The position numbers and the translations under genes are program-made. 9,857 bases of DNA from an uncultured Collinsella sp. (lineage in GTDB: Bacteria; Actinomycetota; Coriobacteriia; Coriobacteriales; Coriobacteriaceae), in the NCBI GenBank assembly GCA_900544845.1, contig UQWV01000066.1, positions 1 to 9,857 of the forward strand, written 5' to 3'. This document shows, piece after piece, positions 1 through 7,291 of this stretch (position 1 is its first letter; each line of letters opens with the position of its first letter). The notes beneath the pieces are model-generated. The model ran no database searches. It was not told where the DNA came from and saw only the letters and a program-made list of their open reading frames with translations.

Positions 1-41
1 GCTGACCGGTGGACGGCACCGAGCCGCCATCGAACTTGGAA

Positions 42-71
42 GGGGGAGGCCTCGCGGCCTCCCCCTTTTTT
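42..71 (+). terminator. Intrinsic terminator of an upstream transcription unit
   Basis: A perfect 10-bp stem (42-51 pairs with 56-65, GGGGGAGGCC with GGCCTCCCCC) closes the tetraloop TCGC and is followed by six T (66-71). This is a textbook rho-independent terminator for a + strand transcript. It belongs to whatever lies left of the window. One reading frame has a TGA at 3-5 that could be the stop of that upstream gene, but too little sequence is present to identify it. The terminator separates that unit from the acpS operon. Confidence 0.93.
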
Positions 72-121
72 GCGTTTGCGGGATTGTGTCTCACATAGTA
101 GCTGTGTTTTATAACCCTCGT

Positions 122-151
122 TTGTCGCATCTTCTGTGAACGGGCTACAAT
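122..151 (+). promoter_or_regulatory. Likely sigma70-type promoter of the acpS-tsaD operon
   Basis: TTGTCG (122-127, 4 of 6 matches to the -35 consensus) is separated by 18 bases from TACAAT (146-151, 5 of 6 matches to the -10 consensus). Transcription would start near 158, giving a short leader of about 23 nt before the acpS ATG. Its position directly after the upstream terminator fits an operon promoter. A second -10-like box, TATAAC at 110-115, has only a poorly spaced -35 (TTGTGT, 84-89). Confidence 0.6.
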
Positions 152-180
152 AACTTAGTCTGTGCGATATGGAGGTGAAC

Positions 181-720
181 ATGGCTGAAGCTGGTATCGG
201 CGTTGATATCGTCGAGATTTCCCGTATGAAATCAATTCTTGAAAAGACGCCGTCGTTTGCTCGGCGTGTGTTTACCGAAGAAGAGCGTGCGTATTGCGAT
301 GCATCATCGCGTCCCGCTGCTCACTATGCGAGTCGCTTTGCTTCGCGCGAGGCGGTGCTTAAAGCTCTCGGCACGGGTTTTAGTCAAGGCGTGGGTCGCA
401 AGGATGTTTCGGTAACGCGTGATAAACTCGGCAAACCGAAGGCGCTGCTTTCGGGCCGTGCTCTCGAGATCGCTCAAGAACTGGGTGTTGTTGAGGTCGC
501 TCTTTCCATTACGCTTACGGGAGACTTGGCCGTTGCGAATGCCATCGCGATTACCGAAGATGCTCGACCTAAGCCAAAAGATGAAAAACTGAGCACCAAG
601 AAACGCGTTGCGCAGACATTTAAAGAGGCTCGCTCTGTTTTAGATGAGCTTGAGCAGCTGCAGAATTCAGCATTGACGGAGCACCTGGGCGATGCTTCGC
701 AAGATACGCTAGGAGCATAG
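181..720 (+). CDS. acpS: Holo-[acyl-carrier-protein] synthase with C-terminal extension
   Basis: AcpS moves 4'-phosphopantetheine from CoA to a serine of acyl carrier protein, activating fatty-acid synthesis in the cytoplasm. The family signatures are present: GVDIVEI at residues 7-13 (D9, Mg2+ ligand), ARRVFTEEE at 27-35, FASREAVLKALG at 53-64 (E57, Mg2+ ligand) and LGKPK at 83-87. The core ends near residue 126, the usual family length. Residues 127-179 form an extra charged, Lys/Glu/Gln-rich, probably helical tail of about 53 residues that I do not recognise. ATG 181 is chosen because GGAGG (171-175) lies 5 nt upstream; the in-frame ATG at 169 would put the Shine-Dalgarno inside the gene. 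It is the first gene of the operon, and its stop directly abuts the next start. Confidence 0.93.
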   Translation: MAEAGIGVDIVEISRMKSILEKTPSFARRVFTEEERAYCDASSRPAAHYASRFASREAVLKALGTGFSQGVGRKDVSVTRDKLGKPKALLSGRALEIAQELGVVEVALSITLTGDLAVANAIAITEDARPKPKDEKLSTKKRVAQTFKEARSVLDELEQLQNSALTEHLGDASQDTLGA

Positions 721-2337
721 ATGAAACCGGTTTTGAGTACCGAAGAAGTCGTTCGTCTCGAGGATATCATCGAACGAGAAGGGACTTCGAAGGCCGAGCT
801 TATGGAGCTGGCGGGTGAGTTTGCCGCCAACGAGGTCTTGAAGCTCAATCCCGATCGGGTTCTCGTTCTGGTCGGTTTTGGTAATAATGGCGGCGACGGT
901 TGGGTTGCCGCCGATATCCTGAGCCATAAGGGTGTGGACGTGGATATCGTTTCTCCGGTTGAGCCGGATGAGATTCCTGCTGCTCTGGCACGTCATGTTG
1001 CTCGTCGTACGGCCGGCCGCGATGTGCACGTTTGCGTCGGCCCCTCGCGTGATGAACTCGAGGTTTTGATTGATAAGGCCGATGTTGTTGTCGATGCCAT
1101 TTTTGGTACCGGTTTCCACGGGAATCTGCGTGCGCCGTTCTCCATTTGGATTCCTACGGTCAATGAATGCGCCGATTGTGTCGTATCCATTGATGTCCCC
1201 TCGGGCCTGAATGCCGAGACGGGCGTTGTTGATGACGACTGCATTCGTGCCGAGCATACGGTGACGATGATTGCGCCCAAGATTGGTCTGTATAGCGCTG
1301 ATGGCCCTGAGTATGCTGGCGATTTGATCTGCGGCAATCTTTACGACCGTCTTGACGAGGTCATCGATGATGTCGACCACGCCGCCGAGATTGTCGAGCC
1401 CGGTGACTTAGTTGATTACTTTGCTCCACTACCTACGAATATCGATAAGTATTCCCGTGGCTCTGTGCTTATTGTCGCCGGATCTGCGCAATATCCTGGT
1501 GCTGCCATTATGGCGGCCAAGTCTGCAGCTCGCGCGGGTGCTGGTTACGTGGCAGTCGCGGCTCCTGACGCCTGCGCCAATCTTATTCGCATGGCACTTC
1601 CTTCGATTCCCGTCTTTGCTATTCCGTCTGATTCCCGCGGCTCCTTTGGCGCCGCTGCGCGCATGACGGTGTGCGAGATTGCAAAGAAGTACAGCTGTGT
1701 ACTGTGCGGTCCCGGTATGACGACATCTGCCGGCGCTATGCAGGTGGTTTCGGGCTTGCTCGAGCTTGATGTGCCGCTTATCTTGGACGCCGATGCACTC
1801 AACTGCCTTGCTAAGATTGCCATTGACGGTATTGATAGTAATCCCGAGATGTATCGTCGCGAGCAGCCGTTGGTTATGACGCCGCACTATCGTGAGCTTT
1901 CGCGTCTGGTTGCCGGCGACGAGGTGAACGACCTTGGTACCGCGATTGCGGCCGCGCAGAAGGTTGTCTGGGCTGCAGGCTCCGACAATCTGGTGGTCAT
2001 TGCCAAGGGGCCGACGACGGCTATCTGTGGCGTTGAGCGTGTGCTGCTGCCGCTCTCGGGTCCGGCTTCTCTGGCAACTGCCGGTTCGGGTGATGTTCTC
2101 GCGGGTATTTTGGCCGGCACGCTTGCCACCATGCGCGACGAGATGGATCGTTGGGAGTTGCTGTATTCGTACGCCGTCGCACTTCACAGCTACGCCGGTT
2201 TTGCTGCGGCGACGGAGTATGGTGAGAAGAGCGTCATCGCGACCGATCTTATCGACTTGATCGGTCCTGCCATGGAACTGGCGGCAAAGGATGCGCTCGA
2301 AGATCTGGGAATCATGGACGAAGGGTCGGATGACTAA
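721..2337 (+). CDS. nnrDE: Bifunctional NAD(P)HX epimerase / ADP-dependent NAD(P)HX dehydratase
   Basis: This two-domain repair enzyme of 538 residues restores NADH and NADPH damaged by hydration: the N-terminal half interconverts R- and S-NAD(P)HX, and the C-terminal half dehydrates S-NAD(P)HX using ADP. Epimerase (YjeF_N) motifs are NNGGDG at 55-60, VDAIFGTG at 124-131 and SIDVPSGLNAETG at 156-168. The dehydratase (ribokinase-like) domain starts near 243, with KYSRGSVLIVAGS at 243-255, CGPGM at 329-333, LDADALN at 355-361, TPHYRE at 387-392, VIAKGPTT at 426-433 and TAGSGDVLAG at 453-462 (D458, the expected catalytic base). The length matches E. coli NnrD (YjeF). ATG 721 follows the acpS stop with no gap; AGGAG at 711-715 lies 5 nt upstream inside acpS. 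Pairing with acpS and alr is common in bacteria. Confidence 0.95.
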   Translation: MKPVLSTEEVVRLEDIIEREGTSKAELMELAGEFAANEVLKLNPDRVLVLVGFGNNGGDGWVAADILSHKGVDVDIVSPVEPDEIPAALARHVARRTAGRDVHVCVGPSRDELEVLIDKADVVVDAIFGTGFHGNLRAPFSIWIPTVNECADCVVSIDVPSGLNAETGVVDDDCIRAEHTVTMIAPKIGLYSADGPEYAGDLICGNLYDRLDEVIDDVDHAAEIVEPGDLVDYFAPLPTNIDKYSRGSVLIVAGSAQYPGAAIMAAKSAARAGAGYVAVAAPDACANLIRMALPSIPVFAIPSDSRGSFGAAARMTVCEIAKKYSCVLCGPGMTTSAGAMQVVSGLLELDVPLILDADALNCLAKIAIDGIDSNPEMYRREQPLVMTPHYRELSRLVAGDEVNDLGTAIAAAQKVVWAAGSDNLVVIAKGPTTAICGVERVLLPLSGPASLATAGSGDVLAGILAGTLATMRDEMDRWELLYSYAVALHSYAGFAAATEYGEKSVIATDLIDLIGPAMELAAKDALEDLGIMDEGSDD

Positions 2338-2339
2338 TC

Positions 2340-3485
2340 ATGAATAAAGCCGATTTGACGCGCTGGTCCTGGGTCGAGATCGACCGCGGGGCGCTCCGTC
2401 GCAACACGAGGGCCTATAAGAACTTGCTGAATCCATGTCAGCGCCTGTGCTGCGTGGTCAAGGCCGATGCTTATGGTCATGGAGCTGTTGAGTGCGCCAA
2501 GATCATGTATTCGGCCGGTGCCGACATGTTTGCCGTGGCGACGGTTAACGAGGGCGTTGAGCTCCGACAGGGCGGGATAACGAAACCCATCCTCATCCTA
2601 AGCGAGCCGCCTATCGAGGCCATTCCGACGTTGCTCGAGTTTGATATCATGCCCTCGGTCTATACGTCTGACTTTGCTCTTGCGTATGGCGAATGTGCCG
2701 TCGCGGCGGGCAAGGTGGGCAAGTATCATCTCGCCATCGAGACGGGCATGAACCGCATCGGCGTACATTACACGCAGGTGCTCGACTTTGTCCGCGGTAT
2801 AAATTTCCATCGCGGTATTCAGTGCGACGGCGTATTTACGCACTTCGCCACGGCCGATGAACCTTCGGGCTGGGACTACAAGCTGCAGTGTCAGCGCTTT
2901 ACCGAGGCCGTTCAGGCCATTAAGGATGCGGGTTTTGAGTGCGGTATCGTGCACTGCGCCAACACGCCGTCCTCGATGCTCGACCCCTCGATGCATTTTG
3001 ATATGATTCGCGCCGGCGTTGGCTTGTATGGCATGCAGCCGTGCGAGCTGAGTGGCCGCGTGATGCAGCTCGATCCCGTTATGAGCGTCCATGCGCGCGT
3101 GACGCGCGTGGCACACCCTGCGATGGGTGAGGGCGTGGGCTACGGTTTTACCTACCGCGTACCGCGCACGCGCGTTCAGATCTGCACGCTGCCGATCGGT
3201 TATGCCGACGGCCTATCGCGTACGCTTTCCAATCGTATGGATGTGCTGTATCGCGGCGAGCGCGTGCATCAGGTTGGCAATATCTGCATGGACCAGTTTA
3301 TGGTCGCCATTCAGTCCAACCCGGCACACGAGATTCCCGAGGCCGAGTATGGTGACGAGATGATTATTGTCGGCCGCGATGGCGATGCCGAGATCACTAT
3401 GGACGAGATGGCCCGACTGCGCGGAACGATTAACTACGAGGTCGCCTGCGGCTTTGGCATGCGCCTCGACAAGGTCTACGTGTAG
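2340..3485 (+). CDS. alr: Alanine racemase (PLP-dependent)
   Basis: Alr converts L-alanine to D-alanine for peptidoglycan in the cytoplasm. At 381 residues it has full family length: a PLP-binding TIM barrel followed by a C-terminal beta domain. Visible motifs are VVKADAYGHG at 39-48 (K41 forms the Schiff base with PLP), ETGMNRIGV at 134-142 (R139), HCANTPSS at 205-212, IRAGVGLYG at 223-231, the second catalytic residue Y268 in GVGYGFTY, LPIGYADG at 284-291 and CMDQ at 316-319. One oddity is A132, where well-studied alanine racemases carry a carbamylated lysine seven residues before the active-site arginine. The start lies 2 bases after the previous stop. The Shine-Dalgarno is weak, so translation is probably coupled to nnrDE. 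Confidence 0.95.
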   Translation: MNKADLTRWSWVEIDRGALRRNTRAYKNLLNPCQRLCCVVKADAYGHGAVECAKIMYSAGADMFAVATVNEGVELRQGGITKPILILSEPPIEAIPTLLEFDIMPSVYTSDFALAYGECAVAAGKVGKYHLAIETGMNRIGVHYTQVLDFVRGINFHRGIQCDGVFTHFATADEPSGWDYKLQCQRFTEAVQAIKDAGFECGIVHCANTPSSMLDPSMHFDMIRAGVGLYGMQPCELSGRVMQLDPVMSVHARVTRVAHPAMGEGVGYGFTYRVPRTRVQICTLPIGYADGLSRTLSNRMDVLYRGERVHQVGNICMDQFMVAIQSNPAHEIPEAEYGDEMIIVGRDGDAEITMDEMARLRGTINYEVACGFGMRLDKVYV

Positions 3486-3493
3486 GAGTCGCC

Positions 3494-4114
3494 ATGGGCG
3501 TCATGCACATCCCCGGCCATACCCATCAGGCACCACGTGAGGTCGCACTCGAGGAAATTGAGGCCGTTCTGGGCGATTGTCACCTCTGCCAGCTCTACCA
3601 GTCGCGTCACAATATCGTGTTTGGCGTGGGAAACCCCCGCGCTCGCGTGATGTTTATTGGTGAGGCGCCGGGCCGCAATGAGGATTTGCAGGGCGAGCCC
3701 TTTGTGGGGGCGGCAGGCGAGGATCTCAACGGCATTTTGTCGCTGGCGGGGCTCAAACGCGAAGACGTCTACATTGCCAACGTGCTTAAGTGCCGCCCGC
3801 CGGGAAACCGCAATCCGCGTCCCGAGGAAGTGCTGGCTTGCTCGCCGTTTTTGCGTGAGCAGATTCGAAGCATCTGGCCTGATATTATCGTGACGCTCGG
3901 CAACCCCGCGACGCACTTTGTGCTTAAGACCGAGATTGGCATTACTAAGCTGCGCGGCAGGTTCCACCAGATGGGGCATTTTGTAGTAATGCCCACTTTT
4001 CATCCGGCAGCAGCGCTGCGCAATCCGGCGTGGCAGGAGCTGCTGGAGGAAGACTTTAAGATGCTGGGCGATTATCTGGAGCGACATCCCGCACCAGAGG
4101 ACGCCTCGGAATAA
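3494..4114 (+). CDS. Family 4 uracil-DNA glycosylase with [4Fe-4S] cluster
   Basis: This enzyme removes uracil from DNA as the first step of base-excision repair. The 206-residue protein has the four cysteines expected for the iron-sulfur cluster of family 4 UDGs: C29 and C32 (CHLC), C100 (VLKCRPPGNR) and C116. The uracil-binding motif GEAPG is at 56-60, followed by QGEPFVG (66-72), and the second active-site motif HPAAALR is at 170-176. The fold therefore looks intact. Early genome annotations call this family 'phage SPO1 DNA polymerase-related'. AGGAG (3484-3488) overlaps the alr stop and lies 5 nt before the ATG, supporting this start and translational coupling. An ATG at 3503 is a less likely alternative. 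Confidence 0.92.
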   Translation: MGVMHIPGHTHQAPREVALEEIEAVLGDCHLCQLYQSRHNIVFGVGNPRARVMFIGEAPGRNEDLQGEPFVGAAGEDLNGILSLAGLKREDVYIANVLKCRPPGNRNPRPEEVLACSPFLREQIRSIWPDIIVTLGNPATHFVLKTEIGITKLRGRFHQMGHFVVMPTFHPAAALRNPAWQELLEEDFKMLGDYLERHPAPEDASE

Positions 4115-4126
4115 TAAGGAGCATAT

Positions 4127-4633
4127 ATGTCCCTGGAGCGCCTGGGGGTAGGTACTTACAAAACGACTTGCGCTGCCGATACGGAGTACTTTGGCGAGCT
4201 AATTGCACCGTGCCTTGAGGACGGAGATGTGCTCATCCTGACCGGTGGCCTGGGAGTGGGCAAAACTCACTTTACCAAGGGCGTCTCGCGCGGGCTGGGC
4301 GATGGGCATATGGTTACGAGCCCTACGTTTGCGCTCATGGCCGTTCACGATCAAGGTCGTATTCCGCTGTTTCACTTTGATCTATACCGCCTGGAGCATG
4401 CCTACGAGCTCGAGGATACGGGCATTTTCGATGTGCTGGGCTATGAGGGTGCTTGCCTGCTGGAATGGGGCGAACAATTCCAAGACGAGCTGACGGATGA
4501 GTATCTTTCGGTGACGCTCAAGCGTGATGAGGGCGACAGCGATGTGCGAACGATAACGCTTGAGGCGCACGGTGACCGCGCAATGGAGCTTTCCCATTTG
4601 ATTGATAAGGCTGTACAAGATGAGCTTGCATAA
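4127..4633 (+). CDS. tsaE: tRNA t6A37 threonylcarbamoyladenosine synthesis ATPase TsaE
   Basis: TsaE is the ATPase that powers turnover of the TsaB-TsaD complex making N6-threonylcarbamoyladenosine at position 37 of ANN-decoding tRNAs. The 168-residue protein shows a Walker A motif GGLGVGKT at 40-47 (K46), SPTF at 65-68, HFDLYRL at 83-89 and EWGE at 113-116, all family signatures. Its length is slightly above the usual 150 residues because of a longer C-terminal end. AAGGAG (4116-4121) sits 5 nt before the ATG, after tandem TAA stops of the preceding gene. The 3' end overlaps the next gene by 14 bases, as expected for partners made together. Confidence 0.94.
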   Translation: MSLERLGVGTYKTTCAADTEYFGELIAPCLEDGDVLILTGGLGVGKTHFTKGVSRGLGDGHMVTSPTFALMAVHDQGRIPLFHFDLYRLEHAYELEDTGIFDVLGYEGACLLEWGEQFQDELTDEYLSVTLKRDEGDSDVRTITLEAHGDRAMELSHLIDKAVQDELA

Positions 4634-7004
4634 CGACAACGCGCTGGTGGTGGCGCTCGATACCTCGACCGACATGCTTGCCTGCGCGGCAAGTTGGATT
4701 GATAGACAGACGGGCGAGACGAAGCTCGTGAGTGGCGACCACATGTGTCGCCGTCACGCCAACGTTGAGCTCGTGAATACCGTTGATGGTGTGCTGGCTC
4801 AAGCCAGTCTGGATCGCAGCGATGTTGGTTGCTATGTGGTCGGCCGCGGCCCGGGGTCGTTTACGGGTGTGCGCATCGGTATCTCCACTGCCAAGGGCCT
4901 CGCACGTGGTGCCAATGTTCCGCTGCTGGGTGTGTCGACACTCGATGCCTGCGCCTGGACGGCATGGAAGGCTGGCGTGCGCGGCAAGCTTGGTATCTTG
5001 GCCGATGCTATGCGCGGTGAGGTATATCCGGCGCTGTATATGCTGGTCGATGAGGGCCCCGAGCGTCAATTTGAGCGCGAACACGTGGTCAAGGCCGCCG
5101 TGGCGCTCGATGAGTGGCGCCAAGCAGCGGACTGGGACCAGGTTCAGCTGACCGGCGACGGTCTCGTGCGCTATGGCAAGCTGCTGGGTGAGGACGAGAT
5201 CGCCCGCTGCGTGGAGCGCGACCTGTGGTGGCCTTCGGGCGAGGGCTTGCTGCTCGCGCACGCTGCGGGTGACGGCGATCCGGCCCGCGTCCTGCCGATT
5301 TACACGCGCCTTTCGGATGCCGAGGAAAACGAGCGCAAACGTCTTGGTCTTGCCGAGAGTGCGCAGAGCGAAATTACGGGCGTTGCCGATGAGCTCGCCG
5401 GTCGTCATCTGCAGTTCCGTCCCATGGGCGCGGCGGATGCCGAGGGCGCGAGCGCGCTAGAGGCTGCCTGCTTTGAAGGTGCCGGACACGAGGCGTGGAC
5501 GCCGGGCATGTTCCTGTCCGAACTGGGCGAGGACGTCGCTGCGCCGCGTAGTTGGTGGGTGGCACACGACGACGGCAAGCTACTGGGCCTTGCCGGCGGT
5601 ATGGTCGTGGACGGTGATGTGCAGATTCTGGATGTCGCCGTCGACCCGGCACATCGCCGTGAGGGCATTGCCCGCAAGCTGCTGTCGCATGTGAGCTATG
5701 ATGCCCAGATGCTCGGCTGCACCACGGCTTCGCTCGAGGTCGAGGACGGCAACGAGGGAGCGATCGCGCTTTATAACGCTCTGGGCTTTACCGAGGCAGG
5801 ACGGCGCCGCGGCTACTATGGTGCCGGCAAGGATGCCATCGTCATGACGGCTCCGCTGCCCCTCGTGCTTCCGGTCGACAATGCTTCGCCCGAGCCGACG
5901 GCGGCAGAGCAGCGCGTATGGCCGCTGCCTGCGCCTGGGCGCTCCGAGGGGGAGCGAGCCGAAATTGAACGCCGCCGCCTAGTGCTCGCTATCGAGAGTT
6001 CCTGCGACGAGACGGCCGTGGCGATTATCGATGCGGATGGCAATATGCTGGCCAACCAGGTGTCGACGCAGATTGATTTTCATGCTCGCTTTGGCGGCGT
6101 GGTGCCCGAGATCGCCTCGCGCAAACACGTTGAGGTGATTGTGAGTGTCGTGGATGCGGCGCTCGAGGATGCCGCAGCATCGCTTGGTCTTGAGGGTGGG
6201 GCCATTGCTCCCAGCGAGCTTGCCGCCGTGGGCGTGACACAGGGTCCGGGCCTGGTGGGCGCCCTCGTGGTGGGCGTCGCCTTTGCCAAAGGCTTTGCCT
6301 ACGCTGCCGGTAAGCCGCTCGTATGCGTCAACCATCTGGAGGGGCACCTGTTTGCCAACTTGCTGGCGCAGCCCGACCTCAAGCCGCCGTTCATCTTCAC
6401 GCTTGTCTCGGGCGGGCACACCATGCTCGTGCACGTGAAGGCATGGGGCGACTACGAGGTACTTGGTGAGACGCTCGACGACGCTGTGGGCGAGGCCTTC
6501 GACAAGGTAGCCAAGGCATTGGGTCTGGGCTATCCCGGTGGCCCCATCATTTCCAGGCTGGCCGAGACGGGCAACCCCAAGGCGATCGATTTCCCCCGTG
6601 CGCTTAACAGCAGAGGAGACTATCGCTTCTCGCTTTCGGGCCTTAAAACCGCTGTGACGCTCTACATTGAACAGGAGACCAAGGCCGGGCGCACGATTCA
6701 CCTGCCCGATCTGGCAGCTTCGTTTGAGGCAGCTGTCTTTGACGTGCAGTACAAGAAGGCCAAAAACGCATTGCACGCTACCGGATGCAAGGAATACTGC
6801 ATCGGTGGCGGCGTCTCGGCCAACCCGCATCTGCGCGAGATGATGATCAAGAAGCTTGGGCGTCAGGGGATTCGCGTAACGGTGCCGCCCTTGTCTGCCT
6901 GTACCGATAACGCAGCCATGATTGCGGAGGTCGCTCGCCGTAAATTCGACCGAGGTGAAATCTCGCCGTTCGACGTCGACGCCGATCCAAACATGACGCT
7001 GTAG
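4620..7004 (+). CDS. tsaBD: TsaB-RimI-TsaD triple fusion (t6A synthesis and protein N-acetyltransferase)
   Basis: One 794-residue chain joins three proteins that are usually separate. Residues 1-250 are TsaB: ALDTSTD at 12-18 and GRGPGSFTGVRIG at 75-87. Residues 262-412 are a RimI-type GNAT acetyltransferase: VAVDPAHRREGIARKLL at 339-355 holds the acetyl-CoA loop, then EVEDGNEGAIALYNALGF at 373-390. A Pro/Ala/Glu-rich linker (413-450) leads to TsaD (452-794): IESSCDETA at 458-466, QGPGLVGAL at 541-549, metal ligands H572 and H576 in NHLEGHL, SGGHT at 597-601, GETLDDAVGEAFDK at 616-629, GGGVSANPHLR at 729-739 and D763 in CTDNAAM. TsaD transfers threonylcarbamoyl to A37 of tRNA and TsaB is its partner; RimI acetylates ribosomal protein S18 in E. 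coli. ATG 4620 gives the usual TsaB N-terminus, with AAGG (4607-4610) upstream; an in-frame TTG at 4602 is less likely. It is the last gene of the operon. I see no frameshift, so the fusion appears real. Confidence 0.94.
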   Translation: MSLHNDNALVVALDTSTDMLACAASWIDRQTGETKLVSGDHMCRRHANVELVNTVDGVLAQASLDRSDVGCYVVGRGPGSFTGVRIGISTAKGLARGANVPLLGVSTLDACAWTAWKAGVRGKLGILADAMRGEVYPALYMLVDEGPERQFEREHVVKAAVALDEWRQAADWDQVQLTGDGLVRYGKLLGEDEIARCVERDLWWPSGEGLLLAHAAGDGDPARVLPIYTRLSDAEENERKRLGLAESAQSEITGVADELAGRHLQFRPMGAADAEGASALEAACFEGAGHEAWTPGMFLSELGEDVAAPRSWWVAHDDGKLLGLAGGMVVDGDVQILDVAVDPAHRREGIARKLLSHVSYDAQMLGCTTASLEVEDGNEGAIALYNALGFTEAGRRRGYYGAGKDAIVMTAPLPLVLPVDNASPEPTAAEQRVWPLPAPGRSEGERAEIERRRLVLAIESSCDETAVAIIDADGNMLANQVSTQIDFHARFGGVVPEIASRKHVEVIVSVVDAALEDAAASLGLEGGAIAPSELAAVGVTQGPGLVGALVVGVAFAKGFAYAAGKPLVCVNHLEGHLFANLLAQPDLKPPFIFTLVSGGHTMLVHVKAWGDYEVLGETLDDAVGEAFDKVAKALGLGYPGGPIISRLAETGNPKAIDFPRALNSRGDYRFSLSGLKTAVTLYIEQETKAGRTIHLPDLAASFEAAVFDVQYKKAKNALHATGCKEYCIGGGVSANPHLREMMIKKLGRQGIRVTVPPLSACTDNAAMIAEVARRKFDRGEISPFDVDADPNMTL

Positions 7005-7019
7005 CTGGTACGGCGCGGT

Positions 7020-7148
7020 CCCCGGACGGAGGGGCCGGATATAAGGCTTCCTGCTCTACAGTCCTGCGCAAGACGAAGGCCACATTAAGTGGCCTTCTTT
7101 GCGTGCGGAACTCGCGATAAACCTTATATCCGGCCCCTCCGTCCGGGG
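7020..7148 (-). repeat. Long-hairpin repeat element, copy A (reverse orientation)
   Basis: A perfect 27-bp inverted repeat (7020-7046 with 7122-7148) encloses a 75-base core. Inside it a second stem of 9 bp (7075-7083 with 7089-7097) closes a five-base loop. Read on the minus strand, the flanks of the inner stem are identical to those of the second copy at 7292-7444: TTTATCGCGAGTTCCGCACG then CAAA on one side, GTCTTGCGCAGGACTG then TAGAGCAGGAA on the other. The stem sequences themselves differ between copies. The core can also fold into short helices (CGCAA with TTGCG, AG(T)TCC with GGACT), so the whole unit is one long interrupted hairpin. It begins 15 bases after the tsaD stop. Its role is unknown; a mobile or structured-RNA repeat is inferred. 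Confidence 0.85.
7075..7100 (+). terminator. Possible intrinsic terminator of the acpS-tsaD operon, inside repeat copy A
   Basis: GAAGGCCAC (7075-7083) pairs perfectly with GTGGCCTTC (7089-7097) around the loop ATTAA, and TTT follows (TTCTTT at 7095-7100). In the + direction this resembles a modest intrinsic terminator about 70 bases after the tsaD stop. The T-run is short, and the same stem is the inner hairpin of the repeat, so termination may be only one use of the structure. The surrounding 27-bp outer stem would also form in the transcript. Confidence 0.45.
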
Positions 7149-7260
7149 CCCGGTCGGGTTCGATATAGCTTCTGGGCTGGTTTGGCGTCGACAACGTCCG
7201 GCAAGGTTAGCCAGCTGCGTCGAATTTCCGGCGTTCTTTAGCTGAAAGAAAAAGTTGGCG

Positions 7261-7279
7261 TGCGGAGCTTTGCTCCGCA
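7261..7279. repeat. Small perfect hairpin between the two long repeats
   Basis: TGCGGAGC (7261-7268) pairs perfectly with GCTCCGCA (7272-7279) around a TTT loop. There is no downstream T-run in the + direction. In the minus direction it is followed by CGCCAACTTTTTCTTTC, so it could act as a terminator for a minus-strand transcript. The remainder of 7149-7291 shows no gene or other structure that I can support. Confidence 0.5.
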
Positions 7280-7291
7280 TTTGGGATGGGA

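Noticed and set aside
1..41. 3' end of an upstream gene or RNA
   Set aside because: Only about 40 bases precede the terminator; a TGA at 3-5 could be a stop codon, but nothing identifies the gene.
169..180. Earlier in-frame ATG for acpS at 169
   Set aside because: It would place the GGAGG ribosome-binding site inside the coding sequence and add residues before the normal AcpS N-terminus; ATG 181 has ideal spacing.
496..510. AcpS lacks the SxSH motif seen in Bacillus-type enzymes (here SITLT)
   Set aside because: As I recall it, E. coli AcpS also lacks the histidine at this place, so it is normal family variation.
4602..4619. TTG start for the TsaB-RimI-TsaD protein
   Set aside because: ATG 4620 already gives the normal TsaB N-terminus, and the TTG has no better Shine-Dalgarno.
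5979..6830. Long minus-strand open frame inside the TsaD region
   Set aside because: It is fully antisense to well-conserved TsaD motifs, has no recognisable product and no promoter or ribosome-binding site.
6847..7280. Minus-strand open frames across the tsaD end and repeat copy A
   Set aside because: They run through the hairpin repeat and tsaD antisense and show no ribosome-binding site or protein-like composition.
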